A program made the translations under genes and the position numbers. The notes under the pieces are model-generated. The model ran no database searches. It saw only the letters and a program-made list of their open reading frames with translations, and was not told the DNA's origin. Positions 23,298 to 30,884 of a stretch of 63,880 bases of DNA are shown one piece after another; position 1 is the first letter of the stretch, and the number at the start of each line of letters is the position of its first letter. The stretch comes from a virus, in the IMG/VR virus record IMGVR_UViG_3300022833_000010, positions 1 through 63,880 of that record; one strand, given 5' to 3'.

Positions 23298-23325
23298 GTA
23301 ATTTTAGGATTGCAGTCCAAGACGT

Positions 23326-23877
23326 TTAAAAGTTTATGTCGTCGTCAAGATCGTCGTTTTTACCCGATACCATGTCGTCGTCGGCATCGTGATTATCTTC
23401 AATCTTGTTAACCTTATATTCAGTAGGTGCGAAACCACCGTCCATAGGTTTTGGAGTGTATTCATTATGAAGTGTAACTTGGATACCCATTAACATGGAT
23501 GCCCGACCTTCTTTATTATTTACTTTATAATCATATTGAAAAATTGACAGATTGCCACGAGAACCATTACCAATTGTTTTTGGGTCAATAGGTGAAAGAT
23601 CACCAGCAACCACATTAACAGGTTTAGTATTAGTACCATCTGCCTTCTTAGATCGCTTTTTCAAGTTAACACGATAAAACACACCGTCATCGTTATCGTC
23701 TGTAGTTACACGAAGATCTTTTGCTTTCCAATCTTTAGCAACTGCCTTGTCTTTAGTTCGGATTTGAATCTCCCAAGTAGGGCGATCTTTATCAAAGCGA
23801 GAGTTAGGGCGTTCAGGGTCCAGTTTAGCAAAGTAAATTTCTACGTCCATAAGTACGATTGTTGCGTTATCAGTCAT
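23326..23877 (-). CDS. Single-stranded DNA-binding protein, T7 gp2.5-like
   Basis: 183 residues from the ATG at 23877, preceded by AGGAAG; the frame is open to 23931 but lacks a good site there. OB-fold-like core (DVEIYFAKLD, TWEIQIRTKDKAVAKDW) and an acidic C-terminal tail ending DDLDDDINF, with the terminal Phe typical of gp2.5 and other SSBs that bind polymerase and helicase. It is the first gene after promoter copy 3 and is followed at once by a terminator, which fits high-level separate expression. Confidence 0.85.
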   Translation of the reverse strand: MTDNATIVLMDVEIYFAKLDPERPNSRFDKDRPTWEIQIRTKDKAVAKDWKAKDLRVTTDDNDDGVFYRVNLKKRSKKADGTNTKPVNVVAGDLSPIDPKTIGNGSRGNLSIFQYDYKVNNKEGRASMLMGIQVTLHNEYTPKPMDGGFAPTEYKVNKIEDNHDADDDMVSGKNDDLDDDINF

Positions 23878-23936
23878 GTTATTTCTTCCTAATAGGTTTT
23901 GTGTTTGGATTATGTGATCGGAATTGAACACTTATA

Positions 23937-23956
23937 ATCATTATTTGCGGGTATTT
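23937..23956 (-). promoter_or_regulatory. Putative phage RNA polymerase promoter, copy 3
   Basis: Identical 20-bp copy beginning beside the stop codon of the gene at 23957 and ending 59 bp before the SSB start. It is the first such site after the T7-like polymerase gene, so the polymerase would switch on SSB and the replication block as soon as it is made. Confidence 0.75.
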
Positions 23957-24214
23957 TTATTCCTTGTAATCAAGGTACTTTTGGTATTGCTCGTCAGTAA
24001 TTTCTACTAAATAGTCTCCGTAATCTTCCTCGTAAAGCTCTGAATAAAATTCAGTTTCATCTTTTGAAACCATAGTACACACTCCTTCGAAACCTTTTTC
24101 TCCTAGAAGTACTCCTATCACTTTGGCTTCGTTAACTTCATCTTCATAGTGTATTTTTACATAAACATTTTTTTCAAGCAAAAGCGAAATCTGATTCAAT
24201 GACTTTAGAAACAT
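23957..24214 (-). CDS. Small acidic hypothetical protein
   Basis: 85 residues. Starts 41 nt inside the RNA polymerase gene; AAGGAAAC just upstream of the ATG supports this start. Acidic C-terminus (YSELYEEDYGDYLVEITDEQ). A small acidic protein encoded directly after the polymerase could modulate an RNA polymerase, as T7 gp2 does with the host enzyme, but nothing in the sequence proves this. Confidence 0.62.
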   Translation of the reverse strand: MFLKSLNQISLLLEKNVYVKIHYEDEVNEAKVIGVLLGEKGFEGVCTMVSKDETEFYSELYEEDYGDYLVEITDEQYQKYLDYKE

Positions 24215-26510
24215 CTAAGTTTCCTTTCTCTGGGATTAAATGTAGAGCGTCCATCTGACTAAAGATATGCTCTAAGGGTTCTTGTTCGTAAAGTTCAACG
24301 AACTTGTATCTAACATTCATAAACAAGTGGTTCATGTTACCAGCATGGCAACCGAAAGAGTCGTGTACAACTGTAACTTGATAATCAGAATCGTGTACAA
24401 CCATAGTTACGTGAACAGCATCAACACTGTGTACAACATTTGGAGCAGTTGATTGCTTTTGTTTAACTTTGTTTAGTTCTTCTGTTTTCCTTAAACTTAC
24501 ACTAATACGGTACATAGTTTCACCGCGATACAGCTCTACCTGTTTTGTCTTAGTCTCTACATAGAGTTGTACCATAGGGAAGCCTGTGATAACCTGATCA
24601 TAAGATACATGCTTCCCTTTTTGATTTTCAGATACACCGAGCTTCTCAAACATTTCTAACATGTCTGATGGTCCTTTTAGTTCTTTCTTACAAGTGCTGT
24701 AGATTAAGTGGCCTAAGAAAACCGACCAAGAGTAGTCCTTATCACGCAAGTAATCAGAAAGACCACGAGTGTCGTCTTCTACCATATCTACCATACCGTG
24801 TTGAGTACCGCCATAACCGAGTGTCATAACGGGTCTTTTTACACCTTTACGCCAGATTTTACGGTCTTTTACGTTATGCCAAAAAACAGCACCCATTTGT
24901 TTCTTTAAGTCGTAAGTTTGGTTTTTGTATTCTCTTAAGCGAGCTACTGCGTTACGGTAAAGTTCAGAATTACTATTATTACTAAGTTTAGAAATTTCTA
25001 ACTTTAAACTTACTAACGTTTTGAAAACCTTATCAAACTGGTCTGATACTTTCTTTGGTGTCTCTTTTGCTTTTTCAGCAACTACTTCAATTACCTTATC
25101 TGCAATAAACATGTAGACATCCCCCGGAAGTTCTTGAGGTACTAAGTTTACAAGCGGAGCTACATTTTCATCCTTAGACATGGCAGCTAGGTGCTGAACG
25201 CCGTTATTGCTACCGTCGATGTAGATCGGCAGGTTAGAGGGGAAGTCCTCTATGTCTAAGCCTTTGTCGTTTACCCAGACGTTTATTAGAGAAAGTTCGT
25301 AACAGCAAGCCAAGAAGCACAAAGGTTTGTCCGCGTCCATCCAACCATCATTCTCAAGAGGATCTTCTACATAACTTAAATACGTGGACCAGTTTTCTAT
25401 TACAAACTCTGAGCGATCAGCTAGAGTAACTTTGTCGTTACCTAGCATGTTAGCGGTGTGAACTGTGAGCCAGAACATACCATCTTCACCTAGCGTTACA
25501 CTTTCATCTAACAAGAGTAAACCTTTTGCGTTGTCAGAAGATTGTTCGTGCAAGAAGGCAGTGTTAGGATAAATTCTACCGCGAAAGTCGCAGTTGTACA
25601 AGTGGTAGAAAGGATCAAACTGATTTCTTTCTGCTAACCTTTCAATAGCAGCAAGTTCAATTAACAAAGAAGCCTTCTTTTCTGGATCAACTTCTTTCAT
25701 AGCCTTAAAAGGTGTTTTACCTTGGTGTGTCTTTGCCTTCTTAAACACATCGAAAATAAAAGGATTGATCCTCCAACCTACATCACCTAGCTTATTTAAG
25801 GCTTTTACGACGTAATCCATTTGACCTTGTTTTACTTTCTTGATTGCGTCTTGATGAGGTTTTTTCTTGATAATCGGAAAACCAGTGTTGTGAAAGAACT
25901 TTCCACTTTCCCAGTGATCTGGTTTACTACGCATTGGAAATAACTCAACACTATCAATGTCGATTGTTTCCATAATAGAATGAAGTGCTTCAATGTTTTT
26001 TACATTTACATGGTAAGAAGTGTGCTTTTTCTTTCGACCTCCTTTGTTACTACCTACTTTTAAACGTAATGACAGTATCTCTAAATCGAGATAAGCTTGA
26101 AACAAAAACCATGCAAGATGCACTTCTTTGATTTCTACTTTGTTTGATTCTTCTTCTAGTTTTAACTTGCAGTTAGGCAGACCTAGTTTATTGTGAGTTC
26201 CAATAAAGAACCTTAGTTCTTTTAGTTCTGTGTTATCATCATTAACACTTTCTCGCTCAAGCACCTTTACTTTTTTACGTAAGTTCCTAAACATAGCACC
26301 CCCAACGCTTGATAAGGTGTTAGCTAACTCACTTTGCCTTTCTAAGTTTGTAAGAACATGTCCGTAGGTTAGAGTGATGAGTTCTTCTGGATCAAACTGA
26401 TAAAGGATCCAAGCTTTGTTTCTCGTATCTACCTCACTTGATTTGTTTGTTTTCATTAATTGGAGTTGTTGTTGTGTGAGGTTTTCACAGAGCAGCCCCA
26501 TAGTGTTCAT
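24174..26510 (-). CDS. T7-like single-subunit RNA polymerase
   Basis: 778 residues (T7 RNAP is 883). Motifs in order: DFRGRIYP (308-315), motif A IDGSNNGVQHLAAM with Asp432, motif B KRPVMTLGY (Lys558 to Tyr566, the same 8-residue spacing as Lys631-Tyr639 in T7), APNVVHSVDAVH, and motif C VVHDSFG with His716 and Asp717. The N-terminal domain is shorter and diverged. It should transcribe the middle and late genes from the 20-bp promoters. A terminator and a TATAAT box precede it, so host or virion polymerase probably makes its mRNA. Confidence 0.95.
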   Translation of the reverse strand: MNTMGLLCENLTQQQLQLMKTNKSSEVDTRNKAWILYQFDPEELITLTYGHVLTNLERQSELANTLSSVGGAMFRNLRKKVKVLERESVNDDNTELKELRFFIGTHNKLGLPNCKLKLEEESNKVEIKEVHLAWFLFQAYLDLEILSLRLKVGSNKGGRKKKHTSYHVNVKNIEALHSIMETIDIDSVELFPMRSKPDHWESGKFFHNTGFPIIKKKPHQDAIKKVKQGQMDYVVKALNKLGDVGWRINPFIFDVFKKAKTHQGKTPFKAMKEVDPEKKASLLIELAAIERLAERNQFDPFYHLYNCDFRGRIYPNTAFLHEQSSDNAKGLLLLDESVTLGEDGMFWLTVHTANMLGNDKVTLADRSEFVIENWSTYLSYVEDPLENDGWMDADKPLCFLACCYELSLINVWVNDKGLDIEDFPSNLPIYIDGSNNGVQHLAAMSKDENVAPLVNLVPQELPGDVYMFIADKVIEVVAEKAKETPKKVSDQFDKVFKTLVSLKLEISKLSNNSNSELYRNAVARLREYKNQTYDLKKQMGAVFWHNVKDRKIWRKGVKRPVMTLGYGGTQHGMVDMVEDDTRGLSDYLRDKDYSWSVFLGHLIYSTCKKELKGPSDMLEMFEKLGVSENQKGKHVSYDQVITGFPMVQLYVETKTKQVELYRGETMYRISVSLRKTEELNKVKQKQSTAPNVVHSVDAVHVTMVVHDSDYQVTVVHDSFGCHAGNMNHLFMNVRYKFVELYEQEPLEHIFSQMDALHLIPEKGNLDVSKVIESDFAFA

Positions 26511-26625
26511 AAGTTATTCCTTTTAGTTAGTGGACGAAGTGTATTCTTAAACACTCCACTTTATTTAAGGACTTTATAACTCTTAGTCTTCCTGAATTAA
26601 TCCTGTTTTAAGACAGATTAATACA

Positions 26626-26660
26626 ATTATAACAAAAAGAGTCATTTAAAATAGTTCTCC
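26626..26660 (-). promoter_or_regulatory. Candidate host-type promoter for the RNA polymerase gene
   Basis: Minus-strand TATAAT (26631-26626) lies about 115 bp before the polymerase start, just below a terminator. No convincing TTGACA is seen at the right distance. The TATAAT could also serve the virion polymerase. The rest of 26511-26732 contains a small CTGT/ACAG hairpin but no gene. Confidence 0.4.
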
Positions 26661-26663
26661 GAG

Positions 26664-26721
26664 AAAAAAAAATTGTTTATAACTCCCCCGCCACCACTCC
26701 GAAGAGCAGCAGCGAGGGGTT
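26664..26721 (-). terminator. Terminator between the early block and the RNA polymerase gene
   Basis: On the minus strand AACCCCTCGC (26721-26712) pairs with GCGGGGGAGTT (26691-26681) with one bulged A; a U-rich stretch with nine U residues follows at 26672-26664. The T tract is 8 nt from the stem, so efficiency may be partial, allowing some readthrough into the polymerase gene. Confidence 0.6.
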
Positions 26722-26732
26722 TTGTTTTATGA

Positions 26733-26975
26733 TTACCCGTCTAGGCGAGGTGTGTTATCCGAGAAGGTTTTAACCCAGTTACGAACCGATAGTTTACAGC
26801 AGTTAAACTCTACTGCTACTTCTTGGATAGGCTTACCAGCAAGAATCATACCGACTGCTTGAAGACGATCTGAGTGAATACGTTTTCCATAAGGGCGGTT
26901 TTGAACAAGAGAGTAGTTAGCACCTTTGGAAAGTTCTTTTGCTGTTGGGAAGTTCCGGCGTACAAAATTAGTCAT
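26733..26975 (-). CDS. Small helix-turn-helix DNA-binding protein
   Basis: 80 residues from ATG 26975 (8-nt overlap with the upstream gene); the longer open frame is rejected because it overlaps that gene by 128 nt. C-terminal HTH: RLQAVGMILAGKPIQEVAVE then FNCCKLSVRNWVKTF, like the HTH of transposases and small regulators. It is the last gene of the early block, directly above the terminator and the polymerase promoter region, so it could regulate polymerase expression (inference). Confidence 0.65.
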   Translation of the reverse strand: MTNFVRRNFPTAKELSKGANYSLVQNRPYGKRIHSDRLQAVGMILAGKPIQEVAVEFNCCKLSVRNWVKTFSDNTPRLDG

Positions 26976-27165
26976 AAAAGCTTTCCTTATTGTTTGTTTT
27001 GGCGTTATCGCCGATAGCTTTAAGTTCTGCAAAAATATCTTCAATTGACTTTTCAACACTATTGTCAACGTAAGTATGAGACCACTGTTTATCAATGTCT
27101 TTTACAAGGTTAGAAAACTTGATTTCTTCTAGGTATTCAGAAGTACCTCTTTTAGCAATTGTCAT
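26968..27165 (-). CDS. Small hypothetical protein
   Basis: 65 residues, helical and charged (SVEKSIEDIFAELKAIGD). Overlaps the HTH gene by 8 nt. Function unknown. Confidence 0.58.
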   Translation of the reverse strand: MTIAKRGTSEYLEEIKFSNLVKDIDKQWSHTYVDNSVEKSIEDIFAELKAIGDNAKTNNKESFYD

Positions 27166-27194
27166 AGCACACCTTTCTAAGTTTAGTTCAGTCT

Positions 27195-27413
27195 TTACAG
27201 TCGCAACTTCATTTTACTTAACTGTTCTTTGAATTCTTCGTCTACTTTTTCTTCAGTTTTTCCGATTACAAGAAGAATCAACATTACAATTAGTGGACTA
27301 ACTAACAAAGCTGCGATAGTCCAACCTGCTGCGTTACGCCCACGGGATTCGGACATGATATATACAACCCAACACGTGAATGCCAAGACTGCAATAATAA
27401 TAAGAGTTTCCAT
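27195..27413 (-). CDS. Small membrane protein, two TM segments
   Basis: 72 residues. Two membrane segments (about 3-19 and 28-50) joined by a polar loop (SESRGRNAAG), then an acidic helical tail. Directly follows the TATAAT-containing motif copy at 27434-27447. Function unknown. Confidence 0.6.
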   Translation of the reverse strand: METLIIIAVLAFTCWVVYIMSESRGRNAAGWTIAALLVSPLIVMLILLVIGKTEEKVDEEFKEQLSKMKLRL

Positions 27414-27433
27414 AGTTTTATTCCTTTGTTTAT

Positions 27434-27447
27434 TTCATTATAGAGGG
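27434..27447 (-). promoter_or_regulatory. CCCTCTATAATGAA motif, copy 1
   Basis: The minus-strand sequence is identical over 14 bp to copies at 30052-30065 and 30429-30442. It contains a perfect -10-like TATAAT, and a GATAA/TTATC hairpin lies just upstream. All three copies lie in gaps of the same block and precede small genes. Confidence 0.5.
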
Positions 27448-27467
27448 TGATAATTTCTCAGTTATCT

Positions 27468-28034
27468 TTAAGACTTTTTTAAGGTTTCCCAATCTGGTAC
27501 GCCGTCTTCTGTCTTTACTGTTGCGAGTTGCATTGGAAGGTCGTCAGAGTAAATACGTAAATCAACAACTTCATAAACAGGGACTTTCTTACGATATGCA
27601 ACGCCAAACCCATTGAAACAAGCAATATCATTTGTATAACTACAAACAGCATCTTTATCTGTGAAGAGAATCCAAGGGTTATCTTCTGTTTCAGCGCGCG
27701 ATATCAGTGTGTAAGTACCACAACAGCGTTCAATCTTAAAATCTCCGACTGAGTCATCTTTAATGGTGTAGTAATTAGTAAACCCCTTAACAACATCTCC
27801 AGTCTTTAGGTTCATAGTTTTTGGGAGACCCCTGAAACCAGTCGGAACGTCTTCTTTGACTAGCTCTAGATCAAGGTTGCAAGACCAGTTTCCAAAGTCT
27901 TTACCTCCTGATACTTGTACTGCTGACTGGTTTCCATCAAGATATGTAATAATACCGACGTCCCCTACCTTGTTACAGCTAAGAGCTGCATTACCAATGA
28001 TCTTTACTTTGTCGCCTACTTTGAAATTAGTCAT
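27468..28034 (-). CDS. Hypothetical protein with N-terminal SH3/KOW-like domain
   Basis: 188 residues. FKVGDKVKIIGNAALSCNKV then GDVGIITYLDGNQSAVQV is a KOW/SH3-like barrel, the longest member of the VGD set in this phage. The C-terminal half contains Cys/Tyr-rich segments without a recognised family. Confidence 0.65.
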   Translation of the reverse strand: MTNFKVGDKVKIIGNAALSCNKVGDVGIITYLDGNQSAVQVSGGKDFGNWSCNLDLELVKEDVPTGFRGLPKTMNLKTGDVVKGFTNYYTIKDDSVGDFKIERCCGTYTLISRAETEDNPWILFTDKDAVCSYTNDIACFNGFGVAYRKKVPVYEVVDLRIYSDDLPMQLATVKTEDGVPDWETLKKS

Positions 28035-28049
28035 TTAGTTATCCTTGGA

Positions 28050-28439
28050 TTATTTGTAAAAGATGTGAGTTCCGACAATAGCTACAATATCATAGCTAGA
28101 AGTCCAGTATGGGCTAACGTAGTCTGCGTGATACATAATAGCGCCGGAAGAAGGCATGTCAATGTTTCCTGATACGTATCCTTCAACAACAGCTTGAGAG
28201 TGTTCCCAAGCTAACTGATCGAGATAAGACATACGTGTTGGGTCGTCATGTTTACCGTCATTTGTCCAAGAGAATTGAGAGTCTTGGAAAACAACAGCAC
28301 ACACTTTGTCTGGGTATTTGTTAGAGACTACTCGGTTCATTGTTACTTCTATGACTGCGAGTTGGCCCATTAAAGGTTCGTTTCTTGCTTCAAAGAACAC
28401 ATTTAAAGAAAGACATAGTGCTGCTGCTGCGGTAATCAT
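28050..28439 (-). CDS. SleB-type cell wall hydrolase
   Basis: 129 residues. Starts with a signal-like hydrophobic stretch (ITAAAALCLSLNVFF) fused to the SleB (Hydrolase_2) pattern: FFEARNEPLMGQLAVIEVTM, then YPDKVCAVVFQDSQFSWTND with the catalytic Glu in the first segment. SleB-family enzymes cleave peptidoglycan as lytic transglycosylases. Its position in the presumed early block is odd for a lysis enzyme; it may act on the wall of a superinfecting or newly infected cell. Confidence 0.8.
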   Translation of the reverse strand: MITAAAALCLSLNVFFEARNEPLMGQLAVIEVTMNRVVSNKYPDKVCAVVFQDSQFSWTNDGKHDDPTRMSYLDQLAWEHSQAVVEGYVSGNIDMPSSGAIMYHADYVSPYWTSSYDIVAIVGTHIFYK

Positions 28440-28455
28440 AAGTTATACTCCTGTT

Positions 28456-28815
28456 TTATGTTGGCATTTTTAAGTCGTTATTTTTAGCGTACCTTTCACA
28501 ACGTTCTATAAAAAGAGGTAGATCTGAGTCTAGTTCTAGCCCATCATGTAAGCATTGCAATGACACTAGAAACTCGAGATTACTCCCTAAGTAACTAGGT
28601 AAAACCTCTCTTCCATAGAGATTTGCGACATCAGAACCACCGTTTACTGTATGGTCATCCATTTCCTTTAAGTAGTCTTTATCTTCAATTAAGTGACCGA
28701 TACCACACTTACGACCATTAGGTCCACGATAGAGACAACTCTCTTCAAACCTAGAAGGGCCACCTTGAGCAATTACACCAGATACCGATTTCGAGAACAT
28801 TTCTTGACGTGTCAT
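28456..28815 (-). CDS. Conserved phage protein (CLYRGPNGRKCGIGHLI family)
   Basis: 119 residues. The motif ESCLYRGPNGRKCGIGHLIE (about 25-44) marks a widespread small family of phage and bacterial proteins with two conserved Cys; no function is known. The C-terminus is helical (LECLH-like, FIERCERYA). Confidence 0.68.
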   Translation of the reverse strand: MTRQEMFSKSVSGVIAQGGPSRFEESCLYRGPNGRKCGIGHLIEDKDYLKEMDDHTVNGGSDVANLYGREVLPSYLGSNLEFLVSLQCLHDGLELDSDLPLFIERCERYAKNNDLKMPT

Positions 28816-28817
28816 AG

Positions 28818-29012
28818 TTATACTCCTGTGTAAATGTTAGGGTTAATCTGAAAACTATCAGATACTTTGATAATCTCAATTTTGCTTAAGAAGTCCTCAC
28901 TCCATTTCATTTGATGTTGATGCACGAAAAATGCTGCATCTGTAATCTTTTCAAAAGGTCCGAAATCACAAACAGTGTTTTCTACGGAAGTTTCTTTTAC
29001 GTACCATTTCAT
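28818..29012 (-). CDS. Small hypothetical protein
   Basis: 64 residues (MKWYVKETSVENTVCDFGPF), Trp/Phe-rich, mixed fold. ATG overlaps the stop of the 52-codon gene upstream (ATGA). Function unknown. Confidence 0.58.
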   Translation of the reverse strand: MKWYVKETSVENTVCDFGPFEKITDAAFFVHQHQMKWSEDFLSKIEIIKVSDSFQINPNIYTGV

Positions 29013-29167
29013 AATGATTTCCTTGTTTTTTCTGATCCATCTTTTGAGATCAACGTGTTAAAACCCATCATACAACAGGCCGCGTAGTATTCTTCAGTTT
29101 CCTTTAAAACATCACAACAGTGAGGTTGTGGGAATACTACTAGTACTTGCATAGTGTTATTTTTCAT
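29009..29167 (-). CDS. 52-residue Cys-rich protein
   Basis: ATG 29167 overlaps the TGA of the upstream membrane protein gene and the stop overlaps the next ATG, so it is tightly coupled on both sides. An in-frame second ATG lies at 29152. The product has two Cys-Cys pairs (PHCCDV and AACCMMG), suggesting metal binding. Function unknown. Confidence 0.55.
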   Translation of the reverse strand: MKNNTMQVLVVFPQPHCCDVLKETEEYYAACCMMGFNTLISKDGSEKTRKSL

Positions 29168-29457
29168 GCTTTAGCCTTACTTTCTTTTGAAGGTTTACTT
29201 TTAGAAATAGCGAACAATCCAAAGTAGTCTATAATGAAAATTCCGAATACCGTTAAAGTTCCGAGAGAGTGGTCGTTTAGCATCATACCTATAGACACAG
29301 GTATTCCGATTAAAGGAAGAGATTTAGCAAAAATAGTTATCTTAAAAAAACTTTCAAAAAAGCTTGCCAAAATCATTCTCAAGGTAAATCCAATAAAAAT
29401 GTCAAGGAAGGGTACTCCAATGTAATCTAACAAAGGAGTTGAAGATAGGGTTTCCAT
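29164..29457 (-). CDS. Membrane protein
   Basis: 97 residues, four hydrophobic stretches covering most of the length, basic tail (SKSKPSKESKAKA). Predicted polytopic inner-membrane protein of the early block. Function unknown. Confidence 0.6.
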   Translation of the reverse strand: METLSSTPLLDYIGVPFLDIFIGFTLRMILASFFESFFKITIFAKSLPLIGIPVSIGMMLNDHSLGTLTVFGIFIIDYFGLFAISKSKPSKESKAKA

Positions 29458-29467
29458 AGTTTTATCC

Positions 29468-29761
29468 TTAATTGCTATAAATAGAATATTCTTCTATAAA
29501 GCAAGAAGCTGTGTTTTCGAAGTATTCACGTGGTAAGATCCACTGTTTAAAACTTCCATGTTTATTGTCACCTACACATACAGAGGAGTGCAAGTTGAAG
29601 TGGGGAGGGAGTGTGTCTAACACCACCTCAATAACAACCCCCTTGTTGTACATTGCGGCTTTCTCGTAGTTGTCTGTCCAATGTGTTAAGTTGCGAGTTT
29701 GAATATCTTTGCTCAACTCTTGAGCTTCACGTTGAGTAGTGCCTCTAAAGAATTTGTGCAT
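29468..29761 (-). CDS. Possible ADP-ribosyltransferase-like protein
   Basis: 97 residues from ATG 29761, preceded by AGGAAACACT. FFRGTTQREAQELSK then THWTDNYEKAAMYNKGVVIEV and a late EEYS resemble the R - S/T - E layout of small ART-fold proteins (Arg in FRG, strand THWTD, helix with Ala/Tyr, final Glu). In T4, ARTs modify host RNA polymerase early in infection, and this gene is in the presumed early block. The fold assignment is tentative; catalytic residues cannot be proven by eye. Confidence 0.42.
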   Translation of the reverse strand: MHKFFRGTTQREAQELSKDIQTRNLTHWTDNYEKAAMYNKGVVIEVVLDTLPPHFNLHSSVCVGDNKHGSFKQWILPREYFENTASCFIEEYSIYSN

Positions 29762-29785
29762 AGTGTTTCCTATTTGTTTTGTGTA

Positions 29786-29802
29786 CAAAGCCCGTACAAT
29801 TA
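29786..29802 (-). repeat. TAATTGTACGGGCTTTG intergenic motif, copy 1
   Basis: Minus-strand 17-mer. Matches copies at 30467-30483 (17/17), 39806-39822 and 57667-57683 (opposite strand, 15-16 of 17). Here the site also contains TGTAC/GTACA inverted arms. It is 24 bp upstream of the ART-like start. Confidence 0.55.
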
Positions 29803-29841
29803 AGTGAACAGTTTTAAACCATGTTCAGGGTCGTTAAAATT

Positions 29842-30018
29842 TTACCGATACTTATCTATTATCCAGATATTGAGTAACAATACTGGAGCGCCGAGTAGTA
29901 GTACTGAAATACACATACAGATACGAATAAACATAGGCTCGTCTTGGGAGTAATTCCACATTAAAAATACTAGTGAGAAGATTCCGGCAAGCACGTACAA
30001 TAGCATGAAAGTAGACAT
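29842..30018 (-). CDS. 58-residue membrane protein, two TM segments
   Basis: ATG 30018 with GGAG 8 nt upstream. Two membrane segments (about 4-21 and 33-51) separated by a polar loop (YSQDEPMFIR), short basic end (IIDKYR). It follows the first copy of the 45-bp leader repeat. Function unknown. Confidence 0.62.
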   Translation of the reverse strand: MSTFMLLYVLAGIFSLVFLMWNYSQDEPMFIRICMCISVLLLGAPVLLLNIWIIDKYR

Positions 30019-30020
30019 AG

Positions 30021-30065
30021 GTTGTTCTCCATTTGGGTTATTTGATGTTTCTTCATTATAGAGGG
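30021..30065 (-). promoter_or_regulatory. 45-bp leader repeat with TATAAT box, copy A
   Basis: 44 of 45 bases match copy B (30398-30442). It includes CCCTCTATAATGAA, an AT-rich spacer, and the GGAG ribosome binding site of the next gene. Directly upstream a hairpin GGGG/CCCC (GGGGAAAAACGCCCC) ends at the TATAAT box. Looks like a duplicated promoter-plus-leader; a hairpin abutting the start region also recalls N4 virion polymerase promoters. Confidence 0.55.
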
Positions 30066-30093
30066 GCGTTTTTCCCCACTTTTATCAACATTT

Positions 30094-30396
30094 TTACTTG
30101 TTAATTTTGAGTAACATTTTCAACGCCATGTTTTCTGCACGAAGCTCTGATTGTTTTATAGTCCAGTTTTTGTGAGTTTCCCTGTTACGATCGTTAATTT
30201 CAACAACTGCCAGATACTCTTTATACCAAAAATTCCCGTTAAAAACACGATTAGAAATTTTCTCAACTCTGGAAAGCTTTTCAAATTGGTTTGAATTGCT
30301 TGAGTCAATAATACCGTCCAGTAAAATTTTTCCTTTGGCGGCGAGTCTACGGTTTTCCCATTTCACTTTTTTAGCTTTGAGTTTTGAAAAGATCAT
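30094..30396 (-). CDS. Hypothetical basic helical protein
   Basis: 100 residues, Lys/Arg-rich and helical (KLKAKKVKWENRRLAAKGKI). First gene of the presumed early block, directly behind leader repeat copy B. Possibly nucleic-acid binding. No family recognised. Confidence 0.6.
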   Translation of the reverse strand: MIFSKLKAKKVKWENRRLAAKGKILLDGIIDSSNSNQFEKLSRVEKISNRVFNGNFWYKEYLAVVEINDRNRETHKNWTIKQSELRAENMALKMLLKINK

Positions 30397-30397
30397 T

Positions 30398-30442
30398 GTT
30401 GTTCTCCATTTGGGTTATATGATGTTTCTTCATTATAGAGGG
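30398..30442 (-). promoter_or_regulatory. 45-bp leader repeat with TATAAT box, copy B
   Basis: Second copy of the repeat at 30021-30065, preceded by GTGGGGGTTTTTGGCCC, which can form a GGG/CCC hairpin ending at the TATAAT box. Placed just below the terminator at 30504-30527, so it is well positioned to start the early transcript. Confidence 0.55.
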
Positions 30443-30466
30443 CCAAAAACCCCCACTTTTTTAGCA

Positions 30467-30483
30467 CAAAGCCCGTACAATTA
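30467..30483 (-). repeat. TAATTGTACGGGCTTTG intergenic motif, copy 2
   Basis: Identical 17-mer to copy 1 on the same strand, 25 bp upstream of leader repeat copy B and 21 bp below the HNH terminator. Confidence 0.55.
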
Positions 30484-30498
30484 CCCAACAATTTGATA

Positions 30499-30527
30499 AA
30501 AAAGGCCACCCCAATTAAGGGATGACC
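30499..30527 (-). terminator. Terminator at the end of the structural gene block
   Basis: Minus-strand GGTCATCCC (30527-30519), AATT-type loop, GGGGTGGCC (30512-30504), followed by U residues (A run around 30498-30503). It stands 7 bp below the HNH gene stop. Nearly the same hairpin follows the SSB gene. Confidence 0.75.
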
Positions 30528-30533
30528 ATTAGT

Positions 30534-30884
30534 TTATTTTTTAGCAGGTCTTGGTTTAGGTTTAACTTTCGCTACAGTAGGTTTTTTCTTAGCCCACGAT
30601 TTCCTATTCAAGTTATTTTGAGACCGTGTGGCAGGCTTCAAATTAGAAGCTTTGTTGTCAGAACGATCTCTGTTTTTGTGATCTAGCTCAGTAGTAACTT
30701 TTTTACCAGTTGTCATTTCTTTAACAACACGGTGTACGTAATGAGCTTTTCCGTTTACACGAACGGTCTTATACCCGTCTCCATGACTCGTGCCAGCCTC
30801 GGAACCCGCAGCCTTTCGACCGCGAGCCTCCTTCCAGTATAGTTTTCCATCTTTCTGCTTAAAAAGCTTTTTCCACTTTTGCAT
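30534..30884 (-). CDS. HNH homing-type endonuclease
   Basis: 116 residues. HNH_3-like: VHRVVKEMTTG, ELDHKNRDRSDNKASNL (His/Asn residues of the ββα-metal fold) and ATRSQNNLNRKSW, with a basic C-terminal tail (KPKPRPAKK). An N-terminal GY-TVRVNGKAHYVHR segment is typical of phage freestanding HNH genes. Its start shares a base with the tape measure stop. No flanking split gene is visible, so it is probably a freestanding mobile endonuclease. Confidence 0.85.
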   Translation of the reverse strand: MQKWKKLFKQKDGKLYWKEARGRKAAGSEAGTSHGDGYKTVRVNGKAHYVHRVVKEMTTGKKVTTELDHKNRDRSDNKASNLKPATRSQNNLNRKSWAKKKPTVAKVKPKPRPAKK

